Translations under genes and position numbers: made by a program
Part shown: positions 28,460-38,538 of the stretch, piece by piece
How the letters are laid out: the number at the start of each line of letters is the position of its first letter
Position numbering within the stretch: the first letter of the stretch is position 1
Assembly (NCBI GenBank): GCA_020348385.1
Contig: CP070750.1
Span: 2,027,886-2,091,885 of the forward strand
Length of the DNA: 64,000 bases
Reading direction: 5' to 3'
Origin: Candidatus Aminicenantota bacterium
GTDB lineage: Bacteria; Acidobacteriota; Aminicenantia; Aminicenantales; Aminicenantaceae
The notes under the pieces: generated by a model
Seen by the model: only the letters and a program-made list of their open reading frames with translations
What the model was told of the DNA's origin: nothing
Database searches by the model: none

Positions 28460-30802
28460 TTGGTGTTCAGATTATTTGATCGCTACATCCTCAAAGAAAT
28501 AACTCCTCCTTTTTTGATAGGGCTCGTTGTCTATTCATTTGTTCTTTTGATGAATCAAATCCTCTTGTTGTCTGAACTTCTGATTGCGAGAGGAGTGCCT
28601 CTCCGGACCGTTCTGGACCTGCTCATTTATCTCATTCCTTCCGTGCTTGCTTTTACTGTTCCGATGTCTGTCCTGATGGGCATCCTTGCTGGATTGAGCC
28701 GGATGTCTTCGGACGCAGAAATCACAGCCTTTAAAACGCTGGGCATTAGTTACAAAAGGCTTTTGTGGCCTGTGCTATTCTTTTCGTTTCTAGGATTCCT
28801 GGCCACATCGATTTTAACCCTGTATCTCGCACCCAGGGCGAATTACAAATGGGTTCAGACCTTTTCCGAGTCCGTGTTGGCGAGGGTCCAGTTCAACATT
28901 AATCCGAGAGAATTCAATGATTCCATCCCGAACACCGTGCTTTTTATACAGAATATCACTCCTGAAATGGGGTGGGAAAATATTTTCATGTATTTTGCCA
29001 CCCCTCCCGAAGAGCCCAAAGTCATTCTTGCGCGGAAGGGTAGATTGAATTTTTATCCCGAAGAAAGACGAGCCTCCATAGAACTTTTTGATGGCATGAT
29101 TCACTCCTATCCCCTCGACGACATCGAGGATTACAGGATCACATCCTTCGGCCATTACGAAGAGGAATTGGATGTAGAGGGGGCGTTTCCCAGGATAGGC
29201 GCAAAAAAAAGGGTCCGAGAAAAGGATATCCAAGAATTGTGGAAGGATAGCATTGGGATAGGATTGGAACTTCAAAAGTTCCCTGCAGATCAGAGAGATA
29301 CTGTTCTTTTTGACCTGAAAAAAAGGGAATCCATTTCTCATTGGATCGAAATTCACAAAAAGATAGCTCTTCCGTTTGCCTGTTTTATCTTTGCGCTTTT
29401 GGGACTACCCCTGGGAGCATTCACAAAAAAGGGCGGCCGAACCAGTGGCTTCACTCTCAGCATAGGAATAATCCTCGTCTATTACATCATGATCACTGCT
29501 GGGGAACAAATCGCGATGGAGGGGCGTATCTCTCCTTTTCTAGGAATGTGGGGGCCGAATATCCTTTTTCTCGTGGTCGGCCTGTATTTTTTCATCCAGT
29601 CAGTGAGGGAAACATCCCTGTTTACGCGCCCCTCTTTTTCGAAAGCAAGAGAAAAAGGCAGCACCCTTCCAAAAAACGCTGGATTTTCGGCAAACCTTCC
29701 ACGCTATTCCCTCCCGTTTCCCAATATCATCGATCGATACATCATACGGAAATACTTGGCCATCTTCGGGTTCGTGTTTGTCAGTGTGCTTTCTGTTTCT
29801 GCTATCATCAGTTTTTTCGATAGGGTAGACAGCGTATACGAACACAACAAACCTCTAAGCCTTCTCTTTTCCTTTATCTGGTATAAAATCCCGGAATCAA
29901 TGCAGTACATCTTTCCTGTCACAACACTGATAGCTACACTTCTTTCCCTCGGGCTTTTGACCAAATTCAACGAAATAACGGCCATGAAGGCCTGTGGCAT
30001 CAGTTTATACAGGATCTTGATCCCTGTTCTGGTGTTATCTGGACTGGTAAGTTGTTGTTCGTTTTATGTTCAGGAATATATTCTTCCCTACTCGAACAAT
30101 AGGGCCGAGCAGGTCTGGAACGAAATCCAAGATTTGCCTCCCCGGAGCTATGGGCATTTGGGTCGTCGCTGGATGTTGAGCGGTATAAAGGATAGAATCT
30201 ATCACTACAGGTATTTTGACCAGAATGCCTCTGTGTTCAGCCAGTTCTCGGTATTGGATATCGACTCAACCTCCTGGTTGCTGGAAAAAAGGGTATTTTC
30301 CGAAAAAGGATACCTTGCGGAACAAGACCTTGTGCTTTCGGATGCATGGACTCGAGAATTTACCGGATCGAGAGTCACTCGGTTTGATAAACAGGAAACC
30401 GTAAGGTTGTCTCATGGAGAGGATCAAAAGTATTTCCTGAAGGAGTTTGAGGAACCCGATCAGATGAGTTTCAGGGAACTACAGGATCATATCGGGCAGA
30501 TAGAAAAAAGGGGATTCGAAACCATAAAGTTCAAGGTCGACCTGAATTTTAAATTAACTTTTCCATTGGCGAGTTTCATCATGGCGTTGCTCGGGATCCC
30601 GTTTGCCTTCTCGATGGGAAAACGAGGAACCTTGGTCGGTATTGGTCTTAGCGTGATTATCGCTATCGTTTTCTGGGGAGCCGTTGCAGCTTTCAGAAGC
30701 CTGGGATATGTGAATTATTTGAATCCTTTTCTTGCAGCTTGGGGACCCAGTCTCATTTTTGGGGCCGTCGGGCTATACCTCATCTCTACCCTCAAAACCT
30801 AG
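28460..30802 (+). CDS. lptF/lptG: LptF-LptG fused lipopolysaccharide export permease
   Basis: A 780-residue protein made of two consecutive LptF/LptG (YjgP/YjgQ) permease domains. The first is at about 1-390 (FDRYILKEITPPFL, MSVLMGILAGLSRMSSDAEITAFKTLG, and a C-terminal ALLGLPLGAFTKKGGR segment). The second is at about 415-780 (IDRYIIRKYLAIFGF, AMKACGISLYR, ALLGIPFAFSMGKRGT). Each half has three N-terminal and three C-terminal membrane segments around a periplasmic beta-jellyroll. In E. coli LptF and LptG are separate and pair with LptB2 to lift LPS to the LptC bridge. The start is TTG 28460 or GTG 28463; there is no ribosome binding site. The LptB/LptC genes are not in the window. It implies an outer membrane with LPS. 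Confidence 0.9.
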   Translation: MVFRLFDRYILKEITPPFLIGLVVYSFVLLMNQILLLSELLIARGVPLRTVLDLLIYLIPSVLAFTVPMSVLMGILAGLSRMSSDAEITAFKTLGISYKRLLWPVLFFSFLGFLATSILTLYLAPRANYKWVQTFSESVLARVQFNINPREFNDSIPNTVLFIQNITPEMGWENIFMYFATPPEEPKVILARKGRLNFYPEERRASIELFDGMIHSYPLDDIEDYRITSFGHYEEELDVEGAFPRIGAKKRVREKDIQELWKDSIGIGLELQKFPADQRDTVLFDLKKRESISHWIEIHKKIALPFACFIFALLGLPLGAFTKKGGRTSGFTLSIGIILVYYIMITAGEQIAMEGRISPFLGMWGPNILFLVVGLYFFIQSVRETSLFTRPSFSKAREKGSTLPKNAGFSANLPRYSLPFPNIIDRYIIRKYLAIFGFVFVSVLSVSAIISFFDRVDSVYEHNKPLSLLFSFIWYKIPESMQYIFPVTTLIATLLSLGLLTKFNEITAMKACGISLYRILIPVLVLSGLVSCCSFYVQEYILPYSNNRAEQVWNEIQDLPPRSYGHLGRRWMLSGIKDRIYHYRYFDQNASVFSQFSVLDIDSTSWLLEKRVFSEKGYLAEQDLVLSDAWTREFTGSRVTRFDKQETVRLSHGEDQKYFLKEFEEPDQMSFRELQDHIGQIEKRGFETIKFKVDLNFKLTFPLASFIMALLGIPFAFSMGKRGTLVGIGLSVIIAIVFWGAVAAFRSLGYVNYLNPFLAAWGPSLIFGAVGLYLISTLKT

Positions 30803-30898
30803 CCTGAATTATTTATATAGACGGTTGTTGACTGATACCCTTATCAGAAAAAAATTTTATATTCACCTTGAAGTTTGTGGGGAGGGGGGGAGGATTGG

Positions 30899-31384
30899 CT
30901 ACATCTTGTATTTGCCGAAGTCTTCCGGTTGTAGGTTTTCCAGCCACTTTTTGAGCTTTTCCGAGTCTTCCAAGTTTTCATCGAATTTTAAGCTGTGGGC
31001 TTTGCTGACAACTGATTCTTCGACAAAGATGGGAGCCTTTACGCGGAGGGCTAATGCGATAGCGTCGGAAGGGCGAGAGTCGATAATCAGAGGATTTCCA
31101 TCCTTTAGACAGTGTATCATGGCATAAAAGGTGTTGTCTTTCACATCACTGACAACAATCCTCTGAATGTCGAGACCTGTTTTTTCCAGAATAGTTTTCA
31201 GCAGATCATGTGTCATCGGCCTGGGAGTGGCGATGTTCTCGATTTTGAGAGCTATGGCGTTTGCCTCGAAAACCCCGATCCAAATCGGGAGAATGCGTTC
31301 GCTTTTCGGATCTTCTAGGACCACGATGGGCATTTTGGAAAGGGGGTCAACGACCAAGCCCTTTATTTTCATTTCGATTTCCAT
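30899..31384 (-). CDS. Bifunctional nuclease family protein (DUF151)
   Basis: A 161-residue protein with the BFN/DUF151 motif order: MKIKGLVVDPLSKMPIVVLED, ILPIWIGVFEANAIALKIE, and SRPSDAIALALRVKAPIFVEE. Members have been described as having RNase and DNase activity in plants, but the bacterial role is unclear. GGAGG lies 6 bp upstream of the ATG. The C-terminus (KKWLENLQPEDFGKYKM) is typical of the bacterial type. It converges with lptFG, with 96 bp between the stops. Confidence 0.9.
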   Translation of the reverse strand: MEIEMKIKGLVVDPLSKMPIVVLEDPKSERILPIWIGVFEANAIALKIENIATPRPMTHDLLKTILEKTGLDIQRIVVSDVKDNTFYAMIHCLKDGNPLIIDSRPSDAIALALRVKAPIFVEESVVSKAHSLKFDENLEDSEKLKKWLENLQPEDFGKYKM

Positions 31385-31486
31385 GTTGTCCTCCGCTTCA
31401 ACAATTAAATATATATTCCCGACTTGGGCTTGTCAAGAAACACCACAAAGGCGAGTTTATCCGGGATTGATTTTGCGATGGGAGGA

Positions 31487-33493
31487 TTATTCCCTTTTTC
31501 CAGATATTATTTCAGAGATATTCACTTCTGGGCCTGCGATAATCAATCGGTCTCCTTTTCGAATGACCTCATTTCCCGAAGGGATTGTGATTGTTTGGGG
31601 GGGATACTTTCTTTTGATAAATAGAACATCGATGCGATGCAAAGCCTTGAGATCCAGTTCTTTCAAACTCTTGTTCCAGAAAGCGATGGGGGCATCAATT
31701 TCCATGAATTTATATCCTGTGCCAAAATCAAAAGATTGCATGTCTGTCGTGAATTTCATCCTCTGCACCAGCCCTGCGGCTGCCTCTCTTTTTATTATCT
31801 CGTGATTATAGGCTTCGATGACGTCCTTTCTTTTAACGACGCCGGCGAATTTCCCGTGCTGGAGCACGGCAATCTCAGCTACATCGGTACGACCGAATAT
31901 CTTCATGGCTTTTTCCAGGTTGTCTTCATAATCGAGCTTGATATCCGTGACAGCGAGGTCTTGAGCGATGACAAAAGAATCGACCATATCTTTTTCTTCC
32001 AACAGGTTTTTCAATTGGTTGAGCGCAAAACATCCAATGTGATTGTTTTCCGAATCCACGATCTGGAAGGAATGGTGTTTGCTCCCGATAGCTTGATCGA
32101 TGATTTTTCCCACCCGTTCGGTGTTGTTGAAGAGTTGATAGTCATGACTGATGAAATCTTTGACTGAGAATGATTTGAGGATGTTGACTTCCCTTCCTTC
32201 ACTGAAAATGATGCCCCGCCTTTTGAGTTTCATTGTATAGATGGATTCTTTGTGCACACCGACCGTCATTAGGGAAGCGATGATACAAGATAGCATAAGA
32301 GGAAGGATGATCTTGTAATCATTTGTCAGCTCGAAGATGATGATGATGGCCGTTATCGGAGCATGGGTGGCAGCCGCCACAACAGCTCCCATTCCCACAA
32401 GAGAAAAAGCTCCGGGTGAGGAGAAGGAAGAGGGGAAGTATTGATGAAAGATGGATCCGATAACATTTCCAGTCATAGCCCCTAAAAAGAGAGATGGAGC
32501 GAATATTCCCCCCGATCCCCCGGAACCAAGGGTCAGAGAAGTGCTAAGGATCTTGACAAAAACGAGCCCGAGTGCCAGCCAGAGCCCAAGATTGTTTGTG
32601 AGACAGGCGTCGATGGATTCATATCCCACACCAAAAATTTGGGAGAACTGAAGCCCGATAGCACCGATGAGAATTCCGCCGAGAATCGGTTTGATTAAAG
32701 GGTGAAGACGGAGATCATCAAATTTGTCCTCAAAGAAATACAATACTTTGATAAACAGAATGGCGACCAGTCCGCTGACTATTCCCAAAAGCACGTAAGG
32801 CCCGATCTCCCAGACACTGATCAGTGTATATTTGGGAACGGTGAAAGCCGCAAAATCACCGGTCACAAGTCTCGATGTAAGCGTGGAGATAACCGATGCC
32901 ACGATGATTGGAGAAAAAGAATAAACCCCGAATTCTCCCAGCAACACCTCGACGGCAAAAAGTGCGCCCGCGATCGGGGCGTTAAAGGTTGCCCCGATTC
33001 CAGCGGCTGCTCCTGCTGCGACCAGTGTTCTCAATCCCCTTTCTTGGATTCGGAATAGACGCCCGATCGAGGATGCGATGGTGGAACTGATCTGCACAAT
33101 AGGGCCCTCCCGGCCCACCGATCCTCCAGAACCTATGCAGATGGAAGAGGCCAATGCTTTGATGGCTACGACTTTTGTCCGGATCCGTCCCCCACGGAAT
33201 ACGAGGGACTCCATTATCTCCGGGACACCGTGTCCTTTGGCTTCCCGGGCACCGTAATAAATGAGAGGACTGATAAAAAGGGCACCGGCCGCAGGAATCA
33301 GGATGGTCAAATACCAAGGCTGGCTGGCCACGGCAGATATGATGCTCTCTGCCCTCCAGAAGAAGTTTTGGAAAAATTGTATCATGAGTTTGAACAGGAT
33401 AGATGCAAAACCAGCCACAAGACCCACCAGTACAGCCAGCAGAGTCAGGCGGATGTGTTCATTAAATTCGGGATCTTTGAGGTTTAGCTTCAT
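31487..33493 (-). CDS. CLC-family chloride channel/antiporter with CBS pair and TrkA-C domain
   Basis: A 668-residue protein. Residues about 15-430 form the CLC membrane core, with GSGGSVGREGP (Glu129 corresponds to the gating glutamate of CLC-type exchangers) and GSGGSGGIFAPSLFLG. Residues about 445-570 are two CBS domains, and about 590-668 a TrkA-C (RCK C-terminal) domain. Retention of the gating Glu suggests a proton-coupled exchanger or a gated channel; the permeant ion is inferred as chloride. The combination of CBS and TrkA-C suggests ligand control. A TATAAT at 33524-33519 precedes the ATG by 25 nt. Confidence 0.93.
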   Translation of the reverse strand: MKLNLKDPEFNEHIRLTLLAVLVGLVAGFASILFKLMIQFFQNFFWRAESIISAVASQPWYLTILIPAAGALFISPLIYYGAREAKGHGVPEIMESLVFRGGRIRTKVVAIKALASSICIGSGGSVGREGPIVQISSTIASSIGRLFRIQERGLRTLVAAGAAAGIGATFNAPIAGALFAVEVLLGEFGVYSFSPIIVASVISTLTSRLVTGDFAAFTVPKYTLISVWEIGPYVLLGIVSGLVAILFIKVLYFFEDKFDDLRLHPLIKPILGGILIGAIGLQFSQIFGVGYESIDACLTNNLGLWLALGLVFVKILSTSLTLGSGGSGGIFAPSLFLGAMTGNVIGSIFHQYFPSSFSSPGAFSLVGMGAVVAAATHAPITAIIIIFELTNDYKIILPLMLSCIIASLMTVGVHKESIYTMKLKRRGIIFSEGREVNILKSFSVKDFISHDYQLFNNTERVGKIIDQAIGSKHHSFQIVDSENNHIGCFALNQLKNLLEEKDMVDSFVIAQDLAVTDIKLDYEDNLEKAMKIFGRTDVAEIAVLQHGKFAGVVKRKDVIEAYNHEIIKREAAAGLVQRMKFTTDMQSFDFGTGYKFMEIDAPIAFWNKSLKELDLKALHRIDVLFIKRKYPPQTITIPSGNEVIRKGDRLIIAGPEVNISEIISGKRE

Positions 33494-33578
33494 TCTGATT
33501 TCTTAAAGTGTAAAGGTTATTATAGTAAAAAAAGGAACCCAAAAAAAAGTATCGGAATTTTTTTGTTAATAGTTTAGG

Positions 33579-34871
33579 TTAAAAGAGTTTCAACTGGCCA
33601 TGTGCCTCCTCTTCGACCGTATCTTCATCAAAAAGGCTGATCTTGCCGAATTCTCCATCATGGCCGGGAATGATTTTGATCTGGCCTTTTCTCATCCGGT
33701 CCACAGCTACGCTCACCCGTTCCGGAGAAAGGCGTGCCAAGTCATGGATGGGGATCTCAGTGAGGATTTTATGTTCGTTGCCGATTTCATGGATAAACTT
33801 GAAATACATATCCCAGACGCTTTTGCACTCGGATGTTTTGGAAAGCGCCTGAGCCACGATTTCATTCAAGGGGATAAGATTCTTATACGGGATTCGCGTC
33901 GGTGAAAAATGGCCTTTTTCTCTATCAGCTAGGCTCTCCACACGATGCATCACTCCCACCGTCAGCTTTTTTCCGCAGCGGGGACAGATGTATTTGTGTT
34001 GGATGGTTTCTTGAGGAGAGAGGACCACTTCACATTTGCGATGGCCGTCGTAGTGATATTTGCCTTCTTCAGGAAAAAACTCAATGGTATACAGAAATTT
34101 TTCCGGGTCTTTACTTTTGATAGCATCCACTAGAGCATCGTAACTGAATTCTGTTTCGAATACATTGGCTTCCCTGCCGATCTTCGAAGGAGAATGAGCA
34201 TCGGAGTTGGATACCAATGAGTAGTTGTCGAGAGAGGAGAGTCGCCAGTTCATTGCAGGATCGGACGACAACCCTGTCTCCAGGGCGAAAATGAACGGGG
34301 TGGTCTCTTCGAAACACTCTTCGATAGTATTAAAACCCGAGTTAGCCCCAAATAAAGAAAACCAAGGAGTCCAGATATGGGCCGGTATAACCACCAAGCG
34401 CGGGCAGTTGTTCGCGACGATTTTCACAAAATCTTTGGCATCCAGCCCAAGGATGGGCCGTCCATCCGATCTCAGGTTCCCGATACAGGAAAGTTTGCTG
34501 TTTAGCTTGTCGACGGACTCAAAATCCGGTGCCAGCACAAGAATGTGGATCTTTCGGACCTTTCCCTTTTTGGAATAGATGAAACTGATTTCAGCGGTTA
34601 GGATAAAAGAGACATCTTCTTTTTTTACGGTTATGTTTTGAAGGTGTCCGTTTTCTGGCGGCAGGATGTTTTTCAGGCGGAAAAACCCATTTCCCACAGG
34701 CTCCAACTTTTCCTTTGCAAGGAAAAGCCATTCGGGATGCGTAAAATCTCCGGTGGCCAGAAGAGAAATGCCTTTGATTTTTGCCCAGTATGCCAGTGTG
34801 TCGAGCGAGGTTTCTCGAGAGGTAGCTCTAGAAAATTTGGAGTGGATGTGGAGATCGGCCACATACTTCAT
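33579..34871 (-). CDS. Endonuclease Q family protein
   Basis: A 430-residue protein of the PHP family. It begins MKYVADLHIHSKFSRATSRE (H8 and H10 are metal ligands), with TGDFTHPEW, SLVSNSDAHSP and a zinc knuckle CPRCGKK near the centre of the second half. EndoQ cuts DNA 5' to deaminated bases such as uracil and hypoxanthine, and abasic sites. It is best known from Thermococcales and some Bacillus, with scattered bacterial occurrence. The ATG at 34871 is preferred: the longer frame start at 34904 adds 11 residues without family match. The gene lies alone with no repair neighbours. Confidence 0.88.
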   Translation of the reverse strand: MKYVADLHIHSKFSRATSRETSLDTLAYWAKIKGISLLATGDFTHPEWLFLAKEKLEPVGNGFFRLKNILPPENGHLQNITVKKEDVSFILTAEISFIYSKKGKVRKIHILVLAPDFESVDKLNSKLSCIGNLRSDGRPILGLDAKDFVKIVANNCPRLVVIPAHIWTPWFSLFGANSGFNTIEECFEETTPFIFALETGLSSDPAMNWRLSSLDNYSLVSNSDAHSPSKIGREANVFETEFSYDALVDAIKSKDPEKFLYTIEFFPEEGKYHYDGHRKCEVVLSPQETIQHKYICPRCGKKLTVGVMHRVESLADREKGHFSPTRIPYKNLIPLNEIVAQALSKTSECKSVWDMYFKFIHEIGNEHKILTEIPIHDLARLSPERVSVAVDRMRKGQIKIIPGHDGEFGKISLFDEDTVEEEAHGQLKLF

Positions 34872-35155
34872 TTCAAGATGTCCCCAGTTTATAAAAATAA
34901 CCAACGACTTTTCAAGGAAATAATTGCATGAGGGGGAAATTAATCTCGATTTTCCCGAGATTGGTCCGATTCGGCTGAAAACCCTCGGTCTTGGCTAAGA
35001 GTGACAGCCTTTCTATCGATCCATAAAAATGATAAAATACACTGTGCGAAGATAATTCTACTATTGCTCATTTTGAGGCCCTTGCGCCGCTTCCCAAGTG
35101 CGGAAAGAGGAGATGATGGGTTTTGAGAAAGGCCTTGAGATGAAGGGAGAGTGCT

Positions 35156-36091
35156 GTGAGAAATAATAGGTGGAATGTGAAATTCGTAGATGCAATCTGT
35201 CTTATCGTGTTTGCGGTTTGTCTTGTGAATTGTGGGGGAGGTCCCAAGATTGAGCTTGATCCCACGAGCAAAGATTTTTATGAAACGGCCCGTTTGATCA
35301 TGACTAAACATGAGAAAAAAATTTTCAACCATCTTCCCGATAAAGAATCACGGGAAGAATTCATCCAAGACTTCTGGGCAAAACGAGATCCTGATAGGGA
35401 AACGGAAGAGAATGAGTTCAGGGAAGAGTTTTTCAGGCGGATCGAGTATGCCAACGACCATTTTTTTGAAGGACCTCCTGGATGGAAAACTGACAGAGGA
35501 AGAATTTACGTTTATTTTGGCCAACCGGATAGAACTGACGGTAGAGCAATGACCAACATTCCCAACATGAGGGGTTGGATTTTGTGGATTTATTATCGGT
35601 ATGGTTTTGCTGTGTATTTTTTCGATCGGAGAGGAGACGGTCAATACAATATCGAGCCGACTCCCGCAGAACTTGGCGGAGGTCTAATCGGGGATTTTTC
35701 CTACGCCATAGAAAAAGCCCAGTTGGGATTCCTCCCCCAGCAGGACAGCATGACCGAAAAGTTCTTGAACTTCGACTTGGATTATGACAGGCAAAACAAT
35801 GAGCTCATTATTTCTATTCCAACAGAAGCATTGATTTTTGAGGAAGAGGAAAGCATTCTCAAGTTGGACTTAGAGTTTGAATTTTTCATATACACTGATG
35901 TGACTGGCACAAAGGATAAACTGCGGCATACAGAACATTTCGAAACCACAGAAGAGCAAATTTTGGATCAGGATGAAGTTGTTTTTGCGATTCCTAAGGA
36001 TTTAAATCCGGGCAAATATTTTGTTGATGTGATCCTCACGGTGAAGCCGGATATCGGGAAGGTGAGAAAAATTTTTGACATCAAAGTTTAG
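35156..36091 (+). CDS. Short GWxTD domain lipoprotein, copy A
   Basis: A 311-residue predicted lipoprotein. The signal ends at LVNC with acylated Cys26. The GWxTD motif is GWKTD at 109-113, followed by RGRIYVYFGQPD. Upstream is the conserved EEFIQDFWAKRDP block. The C-terminal half is beta-rich and ends LNPGKYFVDVIL... DIKV, an Ig-like sandwich. The domain's function is unknown. Start GTG 35156 has GGGAG about 5 bp upstream. A second copy (46721-47638) is closely related. It begins a 17-kb cluster with the following long GWxTD gene 19 bp away. Confidence 0.87.
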   Translation: MRNNRWNVKFVDAICLIVFAVCLVNCGGGPKIELDPTSKDFYETARLIMTKHEKKIFNHLPDKESREEFIQDFWAKRDPDRETEENEFREEFFRRIEYANDHFFEGPPGWKTDRGRIYVYFGQPDRTDGRAMTNIPNMRGWILWIYYRYGFAVYFFDRRGDGQYNIEPTPAELGGGLIGDFSYAIEKAQLGFLPQQDSMTEKFLNFDLDYDRQNNELIISIPTEALIFEEEESILKLDLEFEFFIYTDVTGTKDKLRHTEHFETTEEQILDQDEVVFAIPKDLNPGKYFVDVILTVKPDIGKVRKIFDIKV

Positions 36092-36110
36092 CTAAAGAAT
36101 AATCCTCAAG

Positions 36111-38213
36111 ATGATCGAAACCTCTGCAAGAACCACACAAATTCTTTTCCTATTGATGGTGATCTCTGTGTTTTTGTGTGGCAACCAGATCAAGGAAAAA
36201 GACCTTCCTCCGCAATACAGAGATTGGCTGAAGCTGGTGAACTACATCATCCGGCCAGAGGAAAAAGATGTTTTTTTGCAGCTTGTCAACGATAGAGAAA
36301 GAGATATTTTCATCCAGACTTTTTGGAAGCAAAGGGATCCTACTCCTGGAACGCCGGAGAATGAATACAAACAGGAACATACCAAAAGATTCAATTATGC
36401 CAACGAGTACTTCAGAAGGGGTTCGCCGCGCGAAGGTTGGATGACCGATATGGGGAGATTCCATATCATCCTGGGCCCGCCCGTGAGTATCGAACGTTTT
36501 GACAACCAGAAAGGCCTTTACCCAGCGCAGGTCTGGTACTATTACGGGGAAAAGGAAAAGGGACTGCCAACCCATTTTGGTATTGTGTTTTTCAAAAGGG
36601 GAGGGGCAGGAGAATACAAGCTGTATGCCCCTGTTTCCGATGGACCGGGAACGTTGATGATCGAAGGAAGAAATCTAGATCCATTCGCTTACGAGCAGAC
36701 ATATGAAAAGCTTTATGAGCTTGCGCCTACTCTGGCCCTCGTATCCCTCAGCATGATTCCGGGAGATATCCCGTTCAATTACCAGCCTTCTCCCCGTAAT
36801 AACATCATCATCGCCGATATATTGGAATCGCCAAAACAGGACATCAATCCGGCTTACGCCACGCATTTCCTGAACCTCAGGGGAATCGTCAGCACAGATT
36901 ACCTGACGAACTACATCGAAAGCGATGCTGAAGCCGCCTTGATGAAGGACCCGATGATCGGGCTGAATTTTCTGCATTTTTTGATCGTGCCACAGAAAAT
37001 TTCCGTGGATTATTACGAGCCCAAGGACCAGTTCTTTTGCAACTTCACCCTGAATGTCAACATGAGCGAGGGCGAAAAAACCATATTCCAGTATTCCAAA
37101 GAGTTCCCGTTTTATTTTTCCCAGGAAGAACTGGATAAGATAAAGGCCAGCGGCCTGGCTATTGAAGACTCTTTTCCTGTGGCAGAAGGGAAATACAAAC
37201 TGACTATTCTTCTGATGAATTCCGTCGGGAAAGAATTTACGATATACGAGAGAGAGATGGATATTCCTGAGAGGTCCGCCGAATCATACCTGATGGGCCC
37301 ATTCCTGGGATACCGATTCCAGAGTTACGGCAAAGATGTGCACATTCCCTTTAAAGCTCTCGAGAGCAAGTTGGCGATGGAGCCAAAAAAGACCTATAGT
37401 GCAACCGATTCCCTTTCCATTCTTTTTCTTGTGGACAACGTGGACCAGAATCTTTGGGAGTCGGGAAAAATAGAGCTGCTAATCCAAGGTCTGAAGGAAT
37501 CCAATCCGACGGAGAAAAATTGGACTTTGTTGCTGAAAAACGCTCCGTTTAGGAAAATACTGAAAATGACCTACGTGATATCAACTGGAGAACTATCTCC
37601 AGATTATTATGATATCTATCTTCGGTTGATTGGCGCAGAAGGGGATATCATCGATACCCAATCGGACCATTTTGTTCTTTCTTCAGCAGAAGCTGTGGCG
37701 CATCCGACAGCCTATGCCAAAGGGATTCCCCTTGCTCACAGCTACGCTTACTATTACATGCTGGCATCCCAATACAGAAAAACAGGAAGACTTGAAAAAG
37801 CTGATGTATTCTATGGCAAGGCTATGGAAATGAATCCTGGCTATGCGAGAGGATTGCTGGAGTATGCCCAATTTCTTTTCGAATCCAGAAAATTTGTGGA
37901 ATGCCTGGAATTGATCGAGAAGATCGAGGACAATAAAGACCTGCAATTCAATTATTTCTTGATCAAAGGCAGAGCTCATATGGCGCTGGAAGAGTATAAT
38001 CAGGCAATCGCTAACCTGGAAGAGGGGAACAGAATCTACAACAGCGACACGACCATCCTCAATTCCCTCGGGTTCTGCTACCATCAAACTAACCAGCGGC
38101 AAAAAGCTCTGGATGTCCTCAAGGCATCCCTTCGGCTGAATCCCCAACAGGAGGACATCAAAAAACTCATTCAAAAAATAGAGGAAAATAAATTCAATAA
38201 ATTGAACATTTAA
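36111..38213 (+). CDS. Long GWxTD protein with TPR repeats, copy A
   Basis: A 700-residue exported protein. The signal is at about 1-24; GWMTD is at 109-113. A large beta-rich middle (about 150-520) is followed by a TPR region (about 545-690) with repeats such as ADVFYGKAMEMNPGYARG and AIANLEEGNRIYNSD. The N-terminal block DWLKLVNYIIRPEEKDVFLQL is shared with copy B (47643-49715). It follows the short GWxTD lipoprotein gene, with only 19 bp between. Function unknown; TPRs suggest protein contacts in the envelope. Confidence 0.87.
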   Translation: MIETSARTTQILFLLMVISVFLCGNQIKEKDLPPQYRDWLKLVNYIIRPEEKDVFLQLVNDRERDIFIQTFWKQRDPTPGTPENEYKQEHTKRFNYANEYFRRGSPREGWMTDMGRFHIILGPPVSIERFDNQKGLYPAQVWYYYGEKEKGLPTHFGIVFFKRGGAGEYKLYAPVSDGPGTLMIEGRNLDPFAYEQTYEKLYELAPTLALVSLSMIPGDIPFNYQPSPRNNIIIADILESPKQDINPAYATHFLNLRGIVSTDYLTNYIESDAEAALMKDPMIGLNFLHFLIVPQKISVDYYEPKDQFFCNFTLNVNMSEGEKTIFQYSKEFPFYFSQEELDKIKASGLAIEDSFPVAEGKYKLTILLMNSVGKEFTIYEREMDIPERSAESYLMGPFLGYRFQSYGKDVHIPFKALESKLAMEPKKTYSATDSLSILFLVDNVDQNLWESGKIELLIQGLKESNPTEKNWTLLLKNAPFRKILKMTYVISTGELSPDYYDIYLRLIGAEGDIIDTQSDHFVLSSAEAVAHPTAYAKGIPLAHSYAYYYMLASQYRKTGRLEKADVFYGKAMEMNPGYARGLLEYAQFLFESRKFVECLELIEKIEDNKDLQFNYFLIKGRAHMALEEYNQAIANLEEGNRIYNSDTTILNSLGFCYHQTNQRQKALDVLKASLRLNPQQEDIKKLIQKIEENKFNKLNI

Positions 38214-38470
38214 TTTTTTTTATACAATTTCTTGGATTTGGCTTCACCTTTTCTTCTTTTTGATACAGGAATAAGTTTTTAAGAAAGAATTAACTCATTT
38301 ATATAGTAATGGTTAGCTCATCTTGTAAGAATTATGAAAGAACATTTGGAAGTGGTATGAATATTGCTTACTCATGTGTAAGAAAGAAGGCATTTATTCA
38401 CGATGAATAATAAAAAATTTCATTTCAAGGGGGTGCAAAGAAGAAAAGTTTAGGAATCAAGGTTTTAGGT

Positions 38471-38490
38471 GGAGTGAATCCTTTCACTCC
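38471..38490 (+). other. Hairpin in the leader of the TonB-dependent receptor gene
   Basis: GGAGTGA and TCACTCC form a 7-bp inverted repeat with a 6-nt loop, about 50 bp before the TTG start. A second, short inverted repeat (CCCTTTTTAAGGG) follows just before the ribosome binding site. The 38214-38538 gap is otherwise AT-rich, with no other element I can support. Confidence 0.4.
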
Positions 38491-38538
38491 AGGGAATTAA
38501 CGGATCTTACCCCTTTTTAAGGGATTAAGGAGGAAGAA

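Noticed and set aside
30830..30862. Possible terminator between lptFG and the bifunctional nuclease gene (CTGATA/TATCAG hairpin)
   Set aside because: The stem is only 6 bp and is followed by A residues on the plus strand, so it lacks the T-run of an intrinsic terminator.
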